Assembly (NCBI RefSeq): GCF_042683745.1
Contig: NZ_JBHUJX010000012.1
Coordinates: 62,001 to 126,000 of the forward strand
Direction: 5' to 3'
Source of the DNA: Pseudoneobacillus sp042683745
GTDB lineage: Bacteria > Bacillota > Bacilli > Bacillales > Cytobacillaceae
Length of the DNA stretch: 64,000 nucleotides
Numbering within the stretch: the stretch's first letter is position 1; each line of letters starts with the position of its first letter. Positions 16,208-24,899 of the stretch are shown in pieces. The translations under genes and the position numbers were made by a program. The notes under the pieces were generated by a model that saw only the letters and a list, made by a program, of their open reading frames with translations, searched no databases and was not told where the DNA came from.

Positions 16208-16258
16208 TTGACAATCGAATGAAAACATAATAATTTATCTAATAGTATTAGATAAATT
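16208..16258 (+). promoter_or_regulatory. MarR promoter with 27-bp palindromic operator
   Basis: A consensus -35 (TTGACA, 16208-16213) is followed by a perfect palindrome at 16232-16258 with 13-bp arms around a single G, overlapping where the -10 and start would lie. The core ATCTAATAGTATTAGATA recurs in altered form before the ABC genes, as expected for an autoregulating MarR protein. Confidence 0.65.
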
Positions 16259-16274
16259 CAAAAGGGAGATTCAA

Positions 16275-16700
16275 ATGGACTACAAGGCGCTCGCGAATGA
16301 GCTGTTTCAAAATATGATACAAACACGAAAAATGTCGATTCATAAAAAAGTCGACGAGCTATCCCACGGGGAAAGAAAAATATTAGGTTACTTGACTTTT
16401 AAAAAAAATGAAGCGATATCAGGGGAACTTAGTGAGCATCTTCATCTCAGCACGCCACGTGTCGCAGCAGCCCTTAACACTTTGTCTAAAAAAGGTTTTA
16501 TTAAACGAAATAGAGATGAACGTGACAAACGCATGGTGATCGTTACCATAACGGAGTCAGGTAGAAGCTTTGCATTAGAAGAACATGAAAAGGCAATGGT
16601 GATGATTGAGCAGACTCTTAAGAAGCTTGGTGAACATGATGCACAAGAATTTGTACGAATTATGAAACGGATTAAAGAGATAAAAAATGAGAGTGATTGA
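16275..16700 (+). CDS. MarR-family regulator of the adjacent ABC exporter
   Basis: A 141-residue winged-helix protein. The recognition helix lies in SGELSEHLHLSTPRVAAALN, and the wing in RNRDERDKRMVIVTIT, where the DERDKR motif is the MarR hallmark. It precedes two ABC exporter genes by 84 bases, and both its own promoter and the gap before the exporter hold similar palindromes, so it very likely represses itself and the exporter. Start ATG 16275 follows AAAAGGGAGATTCAA. Confidence 0.88.
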   Translation: MDYKALANELFQNMIQTRKMSIHKKVDELSHGERKILGYLTFKKNEAISGELSEHLHLSTPRVAAALNTLSKKGFIKRNRDERDKRMVIVTITESGRSFALEEHEKAMVMIEQTLKKLGEHDAQEFVRIMKRIKEIKNESD

Positions 16701-16733
16701 TACCGGGCAGGTTTACCATTATTTTTATAAAGT

Positions 16734-16751
16734 ATCTAACACTATTAGTTA
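16734..16751 (+). promoter_or_regulatory. second MarR operator-like site
   Basis: ATCTAACACTATTAGTTA differs from the core of the 16232 palindrome at only three of 18 positions. It lies 34 bases before the first ABC gene. Confidence 0.6.
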
Positions 16752-16784
16752 ATTGTCAATGTATCCATTAGGAGGATTCAATAC

Positions 16785-18548
16785 ATGCTGAAAATTTTTA
16801 AATATCTTCAGAAAAAGGATTGGTTATTCATTCTGTGTAGTTTGATTTTCATTGTGACACAGGTTTGGCTTGATTTGAAGCTACCAGACTATATGCATGA
16901 AATCACGATGCTTGTTCAGACAAAAGGTAGCAAGATGAGTGATGTCCTCATTCAAGGCGGTTATATGCTTTTGTGTGCGATTGGCAGTATGGCTGCCGCG
17001 ATGATCACTGTTTATTTTGCAGCGAAAGTCGCAGCTGGTTTCTCTGTTCGCCTACGTGGAATGGTATTTGAGAAAACGATGTCCTTCTCTATGGAAGAAA
17101 TTAATGGTTTCTCAACCGCTAGTTTGATTACTCGATCTACGAATGATATCACTCAAATTCAATTGTTGATTGCAATGGGGTTACAGGCGATTGTAAAAGC
17201 ACCGATTTTGGCTGCTTGGGCAATTTTAAAGATTATGGGAAAAAGCTGGCAATTCACGACTGCGACTGGTGTGGCTGTCTTATTTCTCATTGTGATGCTT
17301 TGTATCATTATATTTGTCGCTTTACCGAAATTCAAAAGAATTCAATCCTTGACGGATAACCTGAATCGTGTGACTAGAGAAAATTTGAGCGGTATCCGTG
17401 TCGTTCATGCTTATAACGCTGAAGGCTATCAAGAAGAAAAATTTGATAAAGCGAACAGTGAGCTTACAAAAACGAATCTTTTTACTAACCGCACAATGGC
17501 CATCATGATGCCAACAATGGGGCTTATTATGTCAGGTATAAGTTTAGCCATTTATTGGATGGGAGCCTTCCTCATTCAAAACGCAGCCGGACCAGATAAA
17601 TTATCTTTATTCTCTGATATGGTTGTTTTCTCATCATATGCTATGCAGGTAATTATGGCCTTCATGATGCTATCAATTGTGTTCATTATGGTTCCACGTG
17701 CCTCCGTTTCAGTAAAGCGGATCAATGAGGTATTGAATACTGAAGCGAAAATCTTAAATGGTGATCAAACCGAAGGGGAGGCTGGAATATCTGGTGAGGT
17801 TGAGTTTCAAAATGTAAGCTTTAAATATCCGGATGCAGCCGATTATATCCTTCATAACATTAGTTTTACCGCCCATAGAGGGGAAACAGTTGCCTTTATC
17901 GGATCAACTGGTAGTGGCAAAAGTACGTTGATTAACCTGATTCCTCGATTCTATGACGCGACCGAGGGAGAAGTGTTAATCAACGGAATCAATGTAAAAA
18001 GGTACACGCAAGAGTCCTTGCATAATAAGCTAGGTTATATATCGCAAAAAGCGGTGTTATTCAGCGGTACTGTTTCATCGAATGTAGCCTATGGGGAGGA
18101 AAGAAACCAAACATTGGATGAAACTTCCCTCAAAAAGGCAATCGAAATCGCACAGGGGACCGAATTTGTTGAAAAGATGGAAGATCAGTATGAAGCCAAT
18201 ATTGCACAAGGCGGTACAAATCTTTCTGGTGGACAAAAACAAAGACTTTCGATTGCTCGTGCCATCTATAGAAAGCCAGAGATTTATCTTTTCGACGATT
18301 CCTTCTCAGCGTTAGATTATAAAACGGATCGAGTGCTGCGTTCGTTGCTAAAAAAGGAAATCAAGGATGCAACGACTTTAATTGTTGCTCAGCGTATTGG
18401 AACGATAAAGGATGCAGATCGTATTGTTGTCCTAGACGATGGAAAGATCGTTGGTATGGGTACTCATCTTGAGTTAATGGAGAATTGCAGCGTTTATCAA
18501 GAAATTGCCTATTCACAGTTGTCAAAGGAGGAGCTTGAAATTGGCTAA
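16785..18548 (+). CDS. ABC exporter half-transporter with degenerate ATP site
   Basis: The 587-residue protein has six transmembrane segments (residues 1-310) fused to an ATPase domain. Walker A is GSTGSGKST (about 373-381) and the signature LSGGQ (about 478). Two catalytic positions are altered: the Walker B Glu is Asp (LFDDSFSALD, about 502) and the H-loop His is Gln (VAQRIGTI, about 533). This is the pattern of the non-catalytic subunit in heterodimeric multidrug exporters such as BmrC/BmrD and TM287/288. The partner gene overlaps its end. Start ATG 16785 follows TTAGGAGGATTCAATAC. Confidence 0.88.
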   Translation: MLKIFKYLQKKDWLFILCSLIFIVTQVWLDLKLPDYMHEITMLVQTKGSKMSDVLIQGGYMLLCAIGSMAAAMITVYFAAKVAAGFSVRLRGMVFEKTMSFSMEEINGFSTASLITRSTNDITQIQLLIAMGLQAIVKAPILAAWAILKIMGKSWQFTTATGVAVLFLIVMLCIIIFVALPKFKRIQSLTDNLNRVTRENLSGIRVVHAYNAEGYQEEKFDKANSELTKTNLFTNRTMAIMMPTMGLIMSGISLAIYWMGAFLIQNAAGPDKLSLFSDMVVFSSYAMQVIMAFMMLSIVFIMVPRASVSVKRINEVLNTEAKILNGDQTEGEAGISGEVEFQNVSFKYPDAADYILHNISFTAHRGETVAFIGSTGSGKSTLINLIPRFYDATEGEVLINGINVKRYTQESLHNKLGYISQKAVLFSGTVSSNVAYGEERNQTLDETSLKKAIEIAQGTEFVEKMEDQYEANIAQGGTNLSGGQKQRLSIARAIYRKPEIYLFDDSFSALDYKTDRVLRSLLKKEIKDATTLIVAQRIGTIKDADRIVVLDDGKIVGMGTHLELMENCSVYQEIAYSQLSKEELEIG

Positions 18549-20400
18549 AATGGATCATGTGAATCGCAAACCTAATAAACCAGCATCTCCAGGAGGAATG
18601 AGGGGGCCTGGAGGTCATCCTGGTGGAATGATGGGAGCACCCGACGCAAAGGCAAAAAATTTAAAGAAAACCTTCAAGCAACTTATCGTTTATTGTAAAG
18701 TCTATTTACCGATGATAATCGTTGCCCTCGTACTTGCAATGGCAGGTGCTGTGTTTAATATATTCGGACCAGAGCTACTTAGTCAGATAACCGATTTGAT
18801 AACGGAAGGATTGATGACGACTATTGATCTAGATGCGGTAGTAGATATCGCCTTACTTCTAGCCTTCCTTTACGGTTTAGGATTTGTGTTCAATTATATT
18901 CAAGGCTTCATAATGGCTACCGTCACGCAAAAGGTATCAAAGAATTTACGAACGGATATTTCTAAAAAAATTAACAGAATGCCATTAAAATATTTTGATT
19001 CAACAAGCTCAGGGGATGTTCTAAGTCGTGTGACAAATGATGTCGATATGATTGGACAGACGTTGAACCAGAGTGTGAGTACGCTTGTTTCCGCCATTAC
19101 GATGTTCGTCGGTTCGCTTGTGATGATGTTTTATACGAACTGGATCATGGCGATATCAGCCATTCTTTCAACGATTGTAGGTTTTGCTTTTATGACCTTC
19201 ATCATCTCAAAATCACAAAAATATTTTATCGAGCAACAAAAAGAGCTTGGGAAGCTTAATGGCCACATTGAAGAAATTTATTCGGGCCACCATGTGGTGA
19301 AGGTTTATAATGGAGAGAGAGCTGCGAAAGAAACTTTCCATGAGATTAACACAAGACTTTATAATAGTGCCTGGAAATCTCAATTCATGTCAGGCTTAAT
19401 GATGCCATTAATGATGTTTGTTGGTAATTTTGGCTATGTGGTCGTAAGTATCGTTGGTGCGGTTCTTGCCGTGAATGATCATATTTCATTTGGGGTAATC
19501 GTGGCCTTTATGATTTATATACGCCTTTTCACACAACCTCTATCACAGCTTGCCCAGACGGCTACGAGTCTTCAATCAACCGCTGCAGCGAGTGAACGAG
19601 TATTTGAATTTCTTGATGAAGAAGAATTGGCAGATGAAAAGGATAAGACGACAAGACTGGAAAGTGCTAAAGGGGATGTGGAGTTTAAGAATGTTCGCTT
19701 TGGCTATGATGAAAATAAAATGATTATTAACAACTTTTCTGCTACTGCAAATGCTGGACAAAAAGTGGCAATCGTTGGACCTACAGGCGCAGGAAAGACT
19801 ACTTTGATTAACCTACTGATGCGCTTTTATGAATTAAATAGTGGAGAAATTTTAATCGATGGTGTTCCAACTCATAAATTAACACGAGAAAATATCCATG
19901 AACTATTCTGTATGGTTCTTCAAGACACTTGGCTATTTGAAGGAACAATTCGTGAAAATATTGTTTATAACCGGAAAGGAGTAACCGACAATGAAGTGGA
20001 GGCAGCTTGCAAAGCAGTAGGACTTCACCATTTTATTAAAACTTTGCCAATGGGATATGATACGGTCCTAGACGATAAAGCCAATCTATCAGCTGGTCAG
20101 AAGCAGCTGATCACCATCGCACGTGCCATGGTGTCCAAAGCACCGCTGCTTATATTAGATGAAGCAACTAGTTCGGTGGATACCCGAACGGAAGTACTTA
20201 TTCAAGAAGCCATGGATAAACTAACAATTGGTAAAACGTCCTTTGTCATTGCCCATAGACTTTCTACAATCAAAAATGCAGACCTCATCCTTGTAATGAA
20301 GGATGGAGACATTATTGAAAGTGGATCACATGAGGAACTACTGATGAAAAATGGATTCTATGCAGAGCTTTATAATAGTCAGTTTGAGGATGCTTCGTGA
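18541..20400 (+). CDS. ABC exporter half-transporter, catalytic partner
   Basis: The 619-residue protein has a Gly/Met/Pro-rich N-terminal tail (residues 16-35), six transmembrane segments and an ATPase domain with Walker A GPTGAGKTT (about 412), signature LSAGQ (about 515), Walker B LILDEATSSVD with catalytic Glu, and H-loop His in IAHRLSTI. Its intact Glu and His complete the active site missing in the upstream partner. TTG 18541 is chosen: AAAGGAGG stands nine bases before it and the gene overlaps the previous stop by eight bases, so translation is coupled. Likely multidrug or lipid export, controlled by MarR. Confidence 0.88.
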   Translation: MAKMDHVNRKPNKPASPGGMRGPGGHPGGMMGAPDAKAKNLKKTFKQLIVYCKVYLPMIIVALVLAMAGAVFNIFGPELLSQITDLITEGLMTTIDLDAVVDIALLLAFLYGLGFVFNYIQGFIMATVTQKVSKNLRTDISKKINRMPLKYFDSTSSGDVLSRVTNDVDMIGQTLNQSVSTLVSAITMFVGSLVMMFYTNWIMAISAILSTIVGFAFMTFIISKSQKYFIEQQKELGKLNGHIEEIYSGHHVVKVYNGERAAKETFHEINTRLYNSAWKSQFMSGLMMPLMMFVGNFGYVVVSIVGAVLAVNDHISFGVIVAFMIYIRLFTQPLSQLAQTATSLQSTAAASERVFEFLDEEELADEKDKTTRLESAKGDVEFKNVRFGYDENKMIINNFSATANAGQKVAIVGPTGAGKTTLINLLMRFYELNSGEILIDGVPTHKLTRENIHELFCMVLQDTWLFEGTIRENIVYNRKGVTDNEVEAACKAVGLHHFIKTLPMGYDTVLDDKANLSAGQKQLITIARAMVSKAPLLILDEATSSVDTRTEVLIQEAMDKLTIGKTSFVIAHRLSTIKNADLILVMKDGDIIESGSHEELLMKNGFYAELYNSQFEDAS

Positions 20401-20422
20401 ATATAAAGGATGAATGTCCAAG

Positions 20423-20468
20423 CTGCATTTCAAGGTGTTTACATTTACACCTTGGAATGCAGTTTTTT
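20423..20468 (+). terminator. strong terminator of the MarR/ABC operon
   Basis: A 16-bp stem, CTGCATTTCAAGGTGT with ACACCTTGGAATGCAG (one mismatch), an 8-nt loop and six T. Confidence 0.92.
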
Positions 20469-20556
20469 ATACCTTCTTGCTATTAAAATAAAAATAATAT
20501 CAAGTATTACTATTTTCTAATCTGAAAAGTATAATCATGATTAGGAGTTGAGAGAA

Positions 20557-21714
20557 ATGAATAAAAAAGACATCGCTAATATCAGAAAGCAATTTAAGTT
20601 AGATAATAATCTATTAACCATTCGAGAAATTTTCAATGTATATGTTCAAAAAGAATCAGGTGAGATTTATCATCACATCAGTCTTCCTTTTCAAATGTTA
20701 GAAAAGGAAGCGCAGGAATTATTTTTGGCAAACTTCAAAAAGGTTTTGACTGGTGATGTGGATACAAAGCTGTTCGAGCTGAAGTTTCAGCATGAGGTAG
20801 AAGGTAGCACACAAACCACGCTCTTCCAAGGTTTGCATTCAGGTTCACAAGACTGGCAAGAATATATGCTACAAATTGTTGGGAAGATGTTTGCTCATGC
20901 AGTTTATGAATTTGATACTGTAGTGACGTTTATACGTGGAGAATATCGAAAGCCGACTCGGAAACGAGATGCAGAATCCGATATAGGCGGGGATGATGAG
21001 GTCTATTCCAGCCAGTTTATCCTCTGCAGTCTTAATAAAACCGATCAACCGAAAAAAGCCTTGCTATTTGACTATATTGAGAAAGAATTTAAATCGAATA
21101 ATGCGACAGATCCCATTATCAATTTAGCCGCACCATTGTCAGGTTTTCTATTCCCTGCATTTAATGACAATGCTGCAGATGTAAATCATATTTTATATTA
21201 TGCTGGGAAAGTGAACCAACCAGATGAGACTTTTATCGATGCAGTTCTAAATTGTGAGGACATTATAACGGCTGGGGAAGACAAGGATTGCTTCGAAATC
21301 ATCTTAAATAAAGTGATTGGTGACCAAGTGGAGACTAAGATCATTTCCAATGTTTATGAGGAAATCGATAAAATCGTGCAGGAAAGTGTAGAAAACGAAG
21401 ACAGTGAAGCACCTAGGTTGGATTATCGGGACATCGGACGCATTTTAGAGGTTAGCGGGGTTGAGAATGTAGATATTGCTAAAGTAGAGCATGCTTTCAA
21501 AGATGTTATAGATGATGAAAAACATGAATTCAAAGCAAATAATTTAATTCCGAAATCAATCAAAATCAATACAAGCGTAGCCAATCTATCTATCAACCCG
21601 AAAGATTTGAAAAATGTTAAATATATCATGTATCAAGGAAAACGATGCCTACTTCTGGAGATTGACGAAGATGTAGTTATTGAAGGATTCCGTTTAGAAT
21701 CAGAGACATTCTAA
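20557..21714 (+). CDS. DUF4317 family protein
   Basis: A 385-residue soluble protein that matches the DUF4317 family by its start (MNKKDIANIRKQFKLDN, then REIFNVYVQKESGEIYH) and size. No catalytic motif is visible, no signal peptide or membrane segment. The family is found mainly in Firmicutes and its function is unknown. ATG 20557 follows TTAGGAGTTGAGAGAA. It has its own terminator and no partner genes. Confidence 0.75.
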   Translation: MNKKDIANIRKQFKLDNNLLTIREIFNVYVQKESGEIYHHISLPFQMLEKEAQELFLANFKKVLTGDVDTKLFELKFQHEVEGSTQTTLFQGLHSGSQDWQEYMLQIVGKMFAHAVYEFDTVVTFIRGEYRKPTRKRDAESDIGGDDEVYSSQFILCSLNKTDQPKKALLFDYIEKEFKSNNATDPIINLAAPLSGFLFPAFNDNAADVNHILYYAGKVNQPDETFIDAVLNCEDIITAGEDKDCFEIILNKVIGDQVETKIISNVYEEIDKIVQESVENEDSEAPRLDYRDIGRILEVSGVENVDIAKVEHAFKDVIDDEKHEFKANNLIPKSIKINTSVANLSINPKDLKNVKYIMYQGKRCLLLEIDEDVVIEGFRLESETF

Positions 21715-21732
21715 TGGTTTTGAAAGTAATTT

Positions 21733-21769
21733 AAAAGATTCGATGCGATTAAGCATTCGGATCTTTTTT
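21733..21769 (+). terminator. terminator after the DUF4317 gene
   Basis: AAAAGATTCGATGC pairs with GCATTCGGATCTTTT with one mismatch around GATTAA, followed by a T run. Confidence 0.82.
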
Positions 21770-21833
21770 ATGTGTTACGATATCGTTCCAAAACATAAAC
21801 TTTTATTAAAATCATTCACGAAGGTGATAAGAG

Positions 21834-22196
21834 ATGAACTTTGAAATGCAAAAAGCCATTTTATTAGCTGAAAATATTCAAGCTTTTATTCGATTTGTTT
21901 ATAAAAACTATGAAATGAAAAATGACTTTTTTGATCGCGATAAATTGTATCAAATCAAACTTTTAATAGAAGAATATAAGTTTCGATTATTAGCAGATGA
22001 ACTTTTGAGAATCAATCAATTTCAATGGGATGGAAGGTATTCATATTATTTAGTAGATAACTTAAAACAAGGGCTCGATATTATTGATGAATATGTGAAA
22101 AATAACATAAATGATTTATTTCTCCTTTCAGCAAGACTTTACACCTTAAAGAACATTAGTTTATCTTTTAGTAGAAAGGATAGACAATTACGATAA
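21834..22196 (+). CDS. hypothetical protein, 120 residues
   Basis: I do not recognise this gene. It encodes a basic, mostly helical protein without membrane segment or signal peptide, rich in Leu, Asn and aromatic residues (for example YEMKNDFFDRDKLYQI and WDGRYSYYLVDNL). Translation is supported by GAAGGTGATAAGAG just before the ATG. It lies between a DUF4317 gene and a GNAT gene, 30 bases before the latter, and the two may be cotranscribed. No function can be proposed. Confidence 0.6.
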   Translation: MNFEMQKAILLAENIQAFIRFVYKNYEMKNDFFDRDKLYQIKLLIEEYKFRLLADELLRINQFQWDGRYSYYLVDNLKQGLDIIDEYVKNNINDLFLLSARLYTLKNISLSFSRKDRQLR

Positions 22197-22226
22197 ATTT
22201 ATAGGTTTATACTGGGGGATTCACAA

Positions 22227-22739
22227 ATGGACCAAAACATTATTATTAGAAAAGCAATCGAAAGTGATGCTGAGCAGCTTATTCAACACATGAGAATTGT
22301 GTTGAAAGAAAATTCACATTTTCTTGGAACAAGCTTGGAAGATTATCATCCCACACTTGAAGAAGAAATGACTTGGATCAATACACACAATCAAAACGGA
22401 TTAGTATTGGTTGCTGAGGTTAACATCACAATTATTGGGTTCTTATATTTTCGATTGTCTACTAGCAAAAAATTTAGTCATAAAGGGATATTTGGGATGA
22501 CTATTCAAGAATTGTACACAAATAAAGGAATCGGTAGTGCCTTAATCAAACAAATGTTAGAATGGGCAGAAAAAAATAAGAGAGTAGAAAAGATTACTCT
22601 TGAGGTTTTTTCAAATAATGAAAGGGCTATTCATTTATATAAAAAGCATGGTTTCATTGAAGAGGGAAGACTTGTAAAGAATGCAAAATTGGGACCAAAT
22701 GAATATGTGGATGATATTTTGATGAGTAGGTTTGTATAA
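22227..22739 (+). CDS. GNAT-family N-acetyltransferase
   Basis: A 170-residue acetyltransferase of the GCN5 fold. The acetyl-CoA binding motif A is visible as IQELYTNKGIGSALIKQM, motif B as KITLEVFSNNERAIHLYKKHGF, and the typical ending is EEGRLVKN, followed by DDILMSRFV. This is closest to the ribosomal-protein/antibiotic-type GNAT group with many uncharacterised Bacillus members; the acceptor substrate is unknown. GGGGGATTCACAA precedes the ATG. Confidence 0.85.
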   Translation: MDQNIIIRKAIESDAEQLIQHMRIVLKENSHFLGTSLEDYHPTLEEEMTWINTHNQNGLVLVAEVNITIIGFLYFRLSTSKKFSHKGIFGMTIQELYTNKGIGSALIKQMLEWAEKNKRVEKITLEVFSNNERAIHLYKKHGFIEEGRLVKNAKLGPNEYVDDILMSRFV

Positions 22740-22768
22740 AAGATAATCGAGAGATTGTTAATATATTT

Positions 22769-22800
22769 ATGTCTAAAGGCAACAATTTGCCTTTAGACAT
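22769..22800. other. perfect 14-bp hairpin between convergent genes
   Basis: ATGTCTAAAGGCAA and TTGCCTTTAGACAT pair fully around a 4-nt loop. There is no T tract on either strand, so it is not a standard intrinsic terminator, although its position between convergent genes suggests it ends or stabilises transcripts. Confidence 0.6.
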
Positions 22801-22809
22801 TGGTCTCAT

Positions 22810-23499
22810 TCAATATCTCCAACGATAGTGTGCAGCAATTGGAGTATCAAAAGATGTTAGCTTAACTTCAGCAGCAAAGGGTGGGTTATTGTTAATTAAA
22901 TACGGAGTCCCATCTTTAGCCCTTTTATCGGATACAATTCCTACATGATGATATCCATCTAGAAAAACAACAATATCCCCAGGCTGCCAATTCTTTAAAT
23001 TTTCCACATCACCTGGGATGAGTTCAGTTGTTAGGGCTTCCGTAAATCTTTGAAGATATACATTTTGGTTTGGGACTCGGCGAAAGTCAATATTTGGGTC
23101 AGGTTTTCCATTGACCCTAGGATATAATGCAGTATTTTCCTTAATATCTATATCTATGAAATCCTTAAAATTAATGTTCGCTCCAAGAAATCCCCGCCAT
23201 ATCACATCCGTACAAACTCCTTCATCTTCTGGCGGATAGCCCCCTTGATAATAATTACTTTCATACTTGGTTCTTCGCTTTACCTCTTTTCGAGCTGATT
23301 GGACAATATCGAGTGAATCAGGTCTACCATTCTGATTGCGGTCAATTTTGGAGTAAGTGTGTGGAACAACTACTTTCATAACAAAAGGATTCTCAATATG
23401 TAATCCAATCGTATCAAAGATTATTCCGTCTCGGAAGAATATAAGTAGTGTGACTATGCCGATTATAGTGGATATAATAAAAATCTTCATTTTCCGCAT
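22810..23499 (-). CDS. DUF1287 protein (YijF-like), membrane-anchored
   Basis: The 229-residue protein begins with a hydrophobic segment (residues 4-22) that serves as signal or anchor. The rest matches DUF1287: a dockerin-like acidic DRNQNGRPDSLD loop (about 55-66), a conserved Cys in EGVCTDVIWR and His residues in DGYHHVGIVSD. The Cys and His order resembles NlpC/P60-like papain-fold hydrolases, so an extracytoplasmic amidase or peptidase role is possible but inferred. ATG 23499 follows TTGAGGTAAATTT. Convergent with the GNAT gene. Confidence 0.75.
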   Translation of the reverse strand: MRKMKIFIISTIIGIVTLLIFFRDGIIFDTIGLHIENPFVMKVVVPHTYSKIDRNQNGRPDSLDIVQSARKEVKRRTKYESNYYQGGYPPEDEGVCTDVIWRGFLGANINFKDFIDIDIKENTALYPRVNGKPDPNIDFRRVPNQNVYLQRFTEALTTELIPGDVENLKNWQPGDIVVFLDGYHHVGIVSDKRAKDGTPYLINNNPPFAAEVKLTSFDTPIAAHYRWRY

Positions 23500-23598
23500 A
23501 AATTTACCTCAACTATTATAAGTACTATGTTTTTGTATAGATATAGACGTTTTTATTCTTATGATAGTTTCATTATGGGGAAAATTTCAAAAGTACAA

Positions 23599-23643
23599 AG
23601 GGACGAATCTTGAACTTCATTTTGAATTAAAAAATTCGTCCCT
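23599..23643 (-). terminator. terminator-like inverted repeat, GGGACG family
   Basis: AGGGACGAAT (23599-23608) and ATTCGTCCCT (23634-23643) form a perfect 10-bp stem just past the stop codon of the amidohydrolase gene. Its GGGACG arms recall the element at 13279. Confidence 0.5.
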
Positions 23644-23651
23644 ACTTAATC

Positions 23652-24875
23652 CTAAAGTGAACCTGATACAATTTGCCCTTTATTAAATACTGCTACTCGT
23701 TTTCCCCTTCTTGCGACTGCTTCTGCAGAGCATGAGGCTTGAACTAGATTTAGATCAGCATCATCTCCAATGTTGGGCCACATTTGAATGCCTTCTTTAT
23801 TTAACGGGGTTTTTCCACCGGTGATAAATCCTAGAGATTGTGATAAAGCATATTCCGTTACATACCCATAAAGCTCTGCTAGGCGACCGACTTTTTCTAA
23901 ATTATCTCCAGTGCCAAAAGGGGACCAATGATCTGTGATGCTGTCATTTCCGAGACCAATCTGAACACCTTTTTCACGAAGTAATGGGAGTGGCATAATC
24001 ATTTTACCGATAGGCACTGTTGAAGTAACACTGATTTCAAGTTCGGCAAAACGTTCAGCAAGTTCTGAAACTTTACCAGTAGGAACCCCAGCAAATCCAA
24101 ATGCATGACTGACAGTTACTTTGCCTTGTAATCCTGCCTCTTCGGTTAAATCCGCTAGTTTTTTCATTGTAAACATTCCTAGATGATCGCGTTCGTGAAG
24201 GTGAATATCCACTCCTGAATTAGTTTCAACAGCAATATCGATCATCGTATGTAGTGACTTTTCAATATTATTGTCAACTGTGTATGGATCAACACCACCA
24301 ACTAGTGTAGCTCCTTGCTTCATGGCATTTCTTATAAGCTTTTCTACGCCGGATCTAAGCAATCCGTGCTGTGGAAAGGCAACCACCTCATAGGATAACT
24401 TATTAGAATAACCTTCCAATGCTTGTAAAGTTGCCTCTAAATTTTTCAATCCAACTACGGGGTCGATATTGCAATGTGTACGAACATGAGTTGAACCGAA
24501 TTGGCTCAGCAAGTCTAACATTTTCTCAGCACGATCTTTTGCTGTTGGTAATAACTTCGGTAATAATTCTTCCTCTTCTTTAAATCGATCAAAGATACTT
24601 GATGCAGGTTGCACTGCTTTCCATGGACCACTAAAGTAGGTTTTATCGATATGAATATGCATTTCTTTGAATGTTGGTAGCATAAGTAGGTTTTTCGCAT
24701 CCCTTTTTTCAAGATCCGTTTCAAGAGGAGTGGATGCTGATATCATTTCAGTAATTTTTCCATTTTCGATTTTTATATGGAAGATATCCGTATTGGTAGC
24801 AACCACCACCTCATTTTCGTATTGATAACCTGTTTCTAAGCGTACATTTGTTAGCCAGTATGTTGATTGATTCAT
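23652..24875 (-). CDS. cytosine deaminase-like amidohydrolase, copy 1
   Basis: A 407-residue metal-dependent amidohydrolase. Metal-site motifs are HIHIDKTY (first two His), DIHLHERDH (third His, with Glu three residues on, as in CodA), SHAFG and GLGNDSITDHWSPFG (the Asp). These follow the order in cytosine deaminase and related aminohydrolases of the CodA branch. The substrate is probably a pyrimidine, pterin or other cyclic amide, but is unknown. ATG 24875 follows GAAAGGAAGAAACAT. A second copy lies 24 bases upstream in the same transcript. Confidence 0.8.
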   Translation of the reverse strand: MNQSTYWLTNVRLETGYQYENEVVVATNTDIFHIKIENGKITEMISASTPLETDLEKRDAKNLLMLPTFKEMHIHIDKTYFSGPWKAVQPASSIFDRFKEEEELLPKLLPTAKDRAEKMLDLLSQFGSTHVRTHCNIDPVVGLKNLEATLQALEGYSNKLSYEVVAFPQHGLLRSGVEKLIRNAMKQGATLVGGVDPYTVDNNIEKSLHTMIDIAVETNSGVDIHLHERDHLGMFTMKKLADLTEEAGLQGKVTVSHAFGFAGVPTGKVSELAERFAELEISVTSTVPIGKMIMPLPLLREKGVQIGLGNDSITDHWSPFGTGDNLEKVGRLAELYGYVTEYALSQSLGFITGGKTPLNKEGIQMWPNIGDDADLNLVQASCSAEAVARRGKRVAVFNKGQIVSGSL

Positions 24876-24899
24876 ATGTTTCTTCCTTTCATAAAAAAA

